This document shows, one piece after another, positions 5,475-6,210 of a DNA stretch of 6,210 bases; position 1 is the stretch's first letter; every line of letters starts with the position of its first letter. A model generated the notes under the pieces. It made no database searches, had not been told where the DNA came from, and saw only the letters and a program-made list of their open reading frames with translations. Location of the stretch: assembly GCA_021160185.1 (NCBI GenBank), contig JAGHDA010000473.1, positions 1-6,210 on the forward strand, in the 5' to 3' direction. This stretch comes from Verrucomicrobiota bacterium (GTDB lineage Bacteria; Verrucomicrobiota; Verrucomicrobiia; Limisphaerales; CAZBKV01). Position numbers and translations under genes: made by a program.

Positions 5475-6210
5475 TCAACGAGGTTCGTGGATGGTAAGAA
5501 TTTGATCCGCGGGCACATTCCGGAGAACCTGGCGTTGGCCGCCGGGCCACCGGATTTGGATTTCGTCCGCCTTGGAGGCCTTGCCGAGTCCGAAGTGAAT
5601 TCGGTCGTCCCCTTGGGTGAGGAAACCGACGGGGCAGTGGGCCTGGCCGACCAGGACGCGGCCTCCGGCGCGAAGGGCAATCAAGGCACCGTAGCCGTTT
5701 CGGTTGGCGCGGGTTCCGATCAGTTTCAGCTTCAGCCAGTGATTGACGGCGGGAAGCCGGTTCTCCAGGATGACCGGCCGGTCCGCCAACAGCGTGCACA
5801 GCAGATCCATCCGGCCGTCGTTATTAAAGTCCCAGGCCGCCGCGCCGCGGCCGTTGACGGGAGTTCGGAAGAACGCGCCGCCTTTGTCCGCCGCGTTGAC
5901 GAAGCGCGCCTTTCCGAGGTTCTCCAGAAACAGGCTCAGCGAGCCGTCCAGATAGAACGCGCTGCCGTTGGCGGTGAAGGCGTCCGGATCGCCGTCATTG
6001 TCAGCGTCGAAAAGCACGCCGCCCCAGGCGGTGGATTTGCGGGTGATGCGACCCAGGCCGGACTTCCACATGGCGTCCAGGTAATGCCCCTCGGGCATGC
6101 GCAGATAGAGCGAACCGTAGCCCAGCCGGGTGACGTACAGATCGGGCAGGCCGTTTCCGTCCGCGTCGCCCACGGCGGCGTTCATCGAGCCGGGAGCCTC
6201 GCCGATCGAA
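5475..6210 (-). CDS. CRTAC1-like FG-GAP/ASPIC-UnbV protein, C-terminal part (5' end outside window)
   Basis: The frame is open from the right edge to the TGA at 5477-5475, giving 244 visible residues. A Met at 6185 is internal: the sequence before it (SIGEAPGS) is in frame and the family's N-terminal repeats are missing, so the real start lies beyond the window. Three FG-GAP loops are visible: DADGNGLPD just after that Met, DADNDGDPD about 53 residues later and DFNNDGRMD about 59 residues after that. They are followed by a full ASPIC/UnbV domain (about 5741-5490) with NGYGALIALRAGGR, the HFGLG turn and the IRWPGGQRQVLRNVPADQ core. This is the usual single-module CRTAC1 architecture and, unlike the large + strand gene, its ASPIC domain is intact. 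It is probably exported. It sits 3 bases upstream of the heme gene and the two are likely co-transcribed. The biochemical function of bacterial CRTAC1-like proteins is not established. Confidence 0.9.
   Translation of the reverse strand, partial: SIGEAPGSMNAAVGDADGNGLPDLYVTRLGYGSLYLRMPEGHYLDAMWKSGLGRITRKSTAWGGVLFDADNDGDPDAFTANGSAFYLDGSLSLFLENLGKARFVNAADKGGAFFRTPVNGRGAAAWDFNNDGRMDLLCTLLADRPVILENRLPAVNHWLKLKLIGTRANRNGYGALIALRAGGRVLVGQAHCPVGFLTQGDDRIHFGLGKASKADEIQIRWPGGQRQVLRNVPADQILTIHEPR

Noticed and set aside
4711..5799. Open frame of 362 codons on the - strand overlapping the heme and CRTAC1-like genes
   Set aside because: Its product is Arg/Pro/Gly-rich low-complexity sequence. The other frame contains the CxxCH, DUF3365 and ASPIC motifs.

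Overview
The window is GC-rich with long, densely packed reading frames and no RNA genes, CRISPR array or insertion sequence that I can see. It holds four genes. On the + strand there is a very large secreted FG-GAP/ASPIC-UnbV ('CRTAC1-like') repeat protein, read in two frames because of a lesion near position 2000. Converging on it from the - strand are an AraC-family regulator with a PocR-type sensory domain, a small membrane-anchored monoheme c-type protein of the DUF3365/Tll0287-like family, and the C-terminal part of a second FG-GAP/ASPIC-UnbV protein that runs off the right edge. This combination (tandem-module CRTAC1-like proteins plus PocR-AraC regulators) fits a GC-rich member of the PVC group, most likely Verrucomicrobiota (a Limisphaerales/Pedosphaera-like lineage). 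Acidobacteriota or Planctomycetota cannot be excluded. This is inference from family memory, not from a search.

Layout. 1-190: non-coding leader with an 8-bp inverted repeat, a possible sigma70-type promoter and a 13-bp direct repeat. 191-3798 (+): one ancestral gene of about 1200 codons with two beta-propeller-like FG-GAP modules, each ending in an ASPIC domain. The first ASPIC domain is cut short at about 2000-2004, where the frame changes by a net loss of 3n+1 bases and the conserved RWPxG-containing end of the domain is missing. This looks like a deletion of roughly 40-46 bases rather than a single-base sequencing error. 3799-3823: short convergent gap with no clear terminator. 3824-4714 (-): PocR/AraC regulator starting at GTG. 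4715-4853: 139-base gap with a plausible promoter for the regulator. 4854-5471 (-): DUF3365 heme protein. 5475-6210 (-): 5'-truncated CRTAC1-like protein, only 3 bases upstream of the heme gene, so these two are probably one operon and translationally coupled.

Working together: both repeat proteins and the heme protein should act outside the cytoplasm, in the periplasm or at the surface, and the AraC/PocR protein is the only visible cytoplasmic regulator. It may control one or both flanking units, but nothing in the sequence proves this. The most notable observations are the lesion in the giant gene and the tight pairing of a stand-alone heme PAS-like sensor domain with a CRTAC1-like protein.
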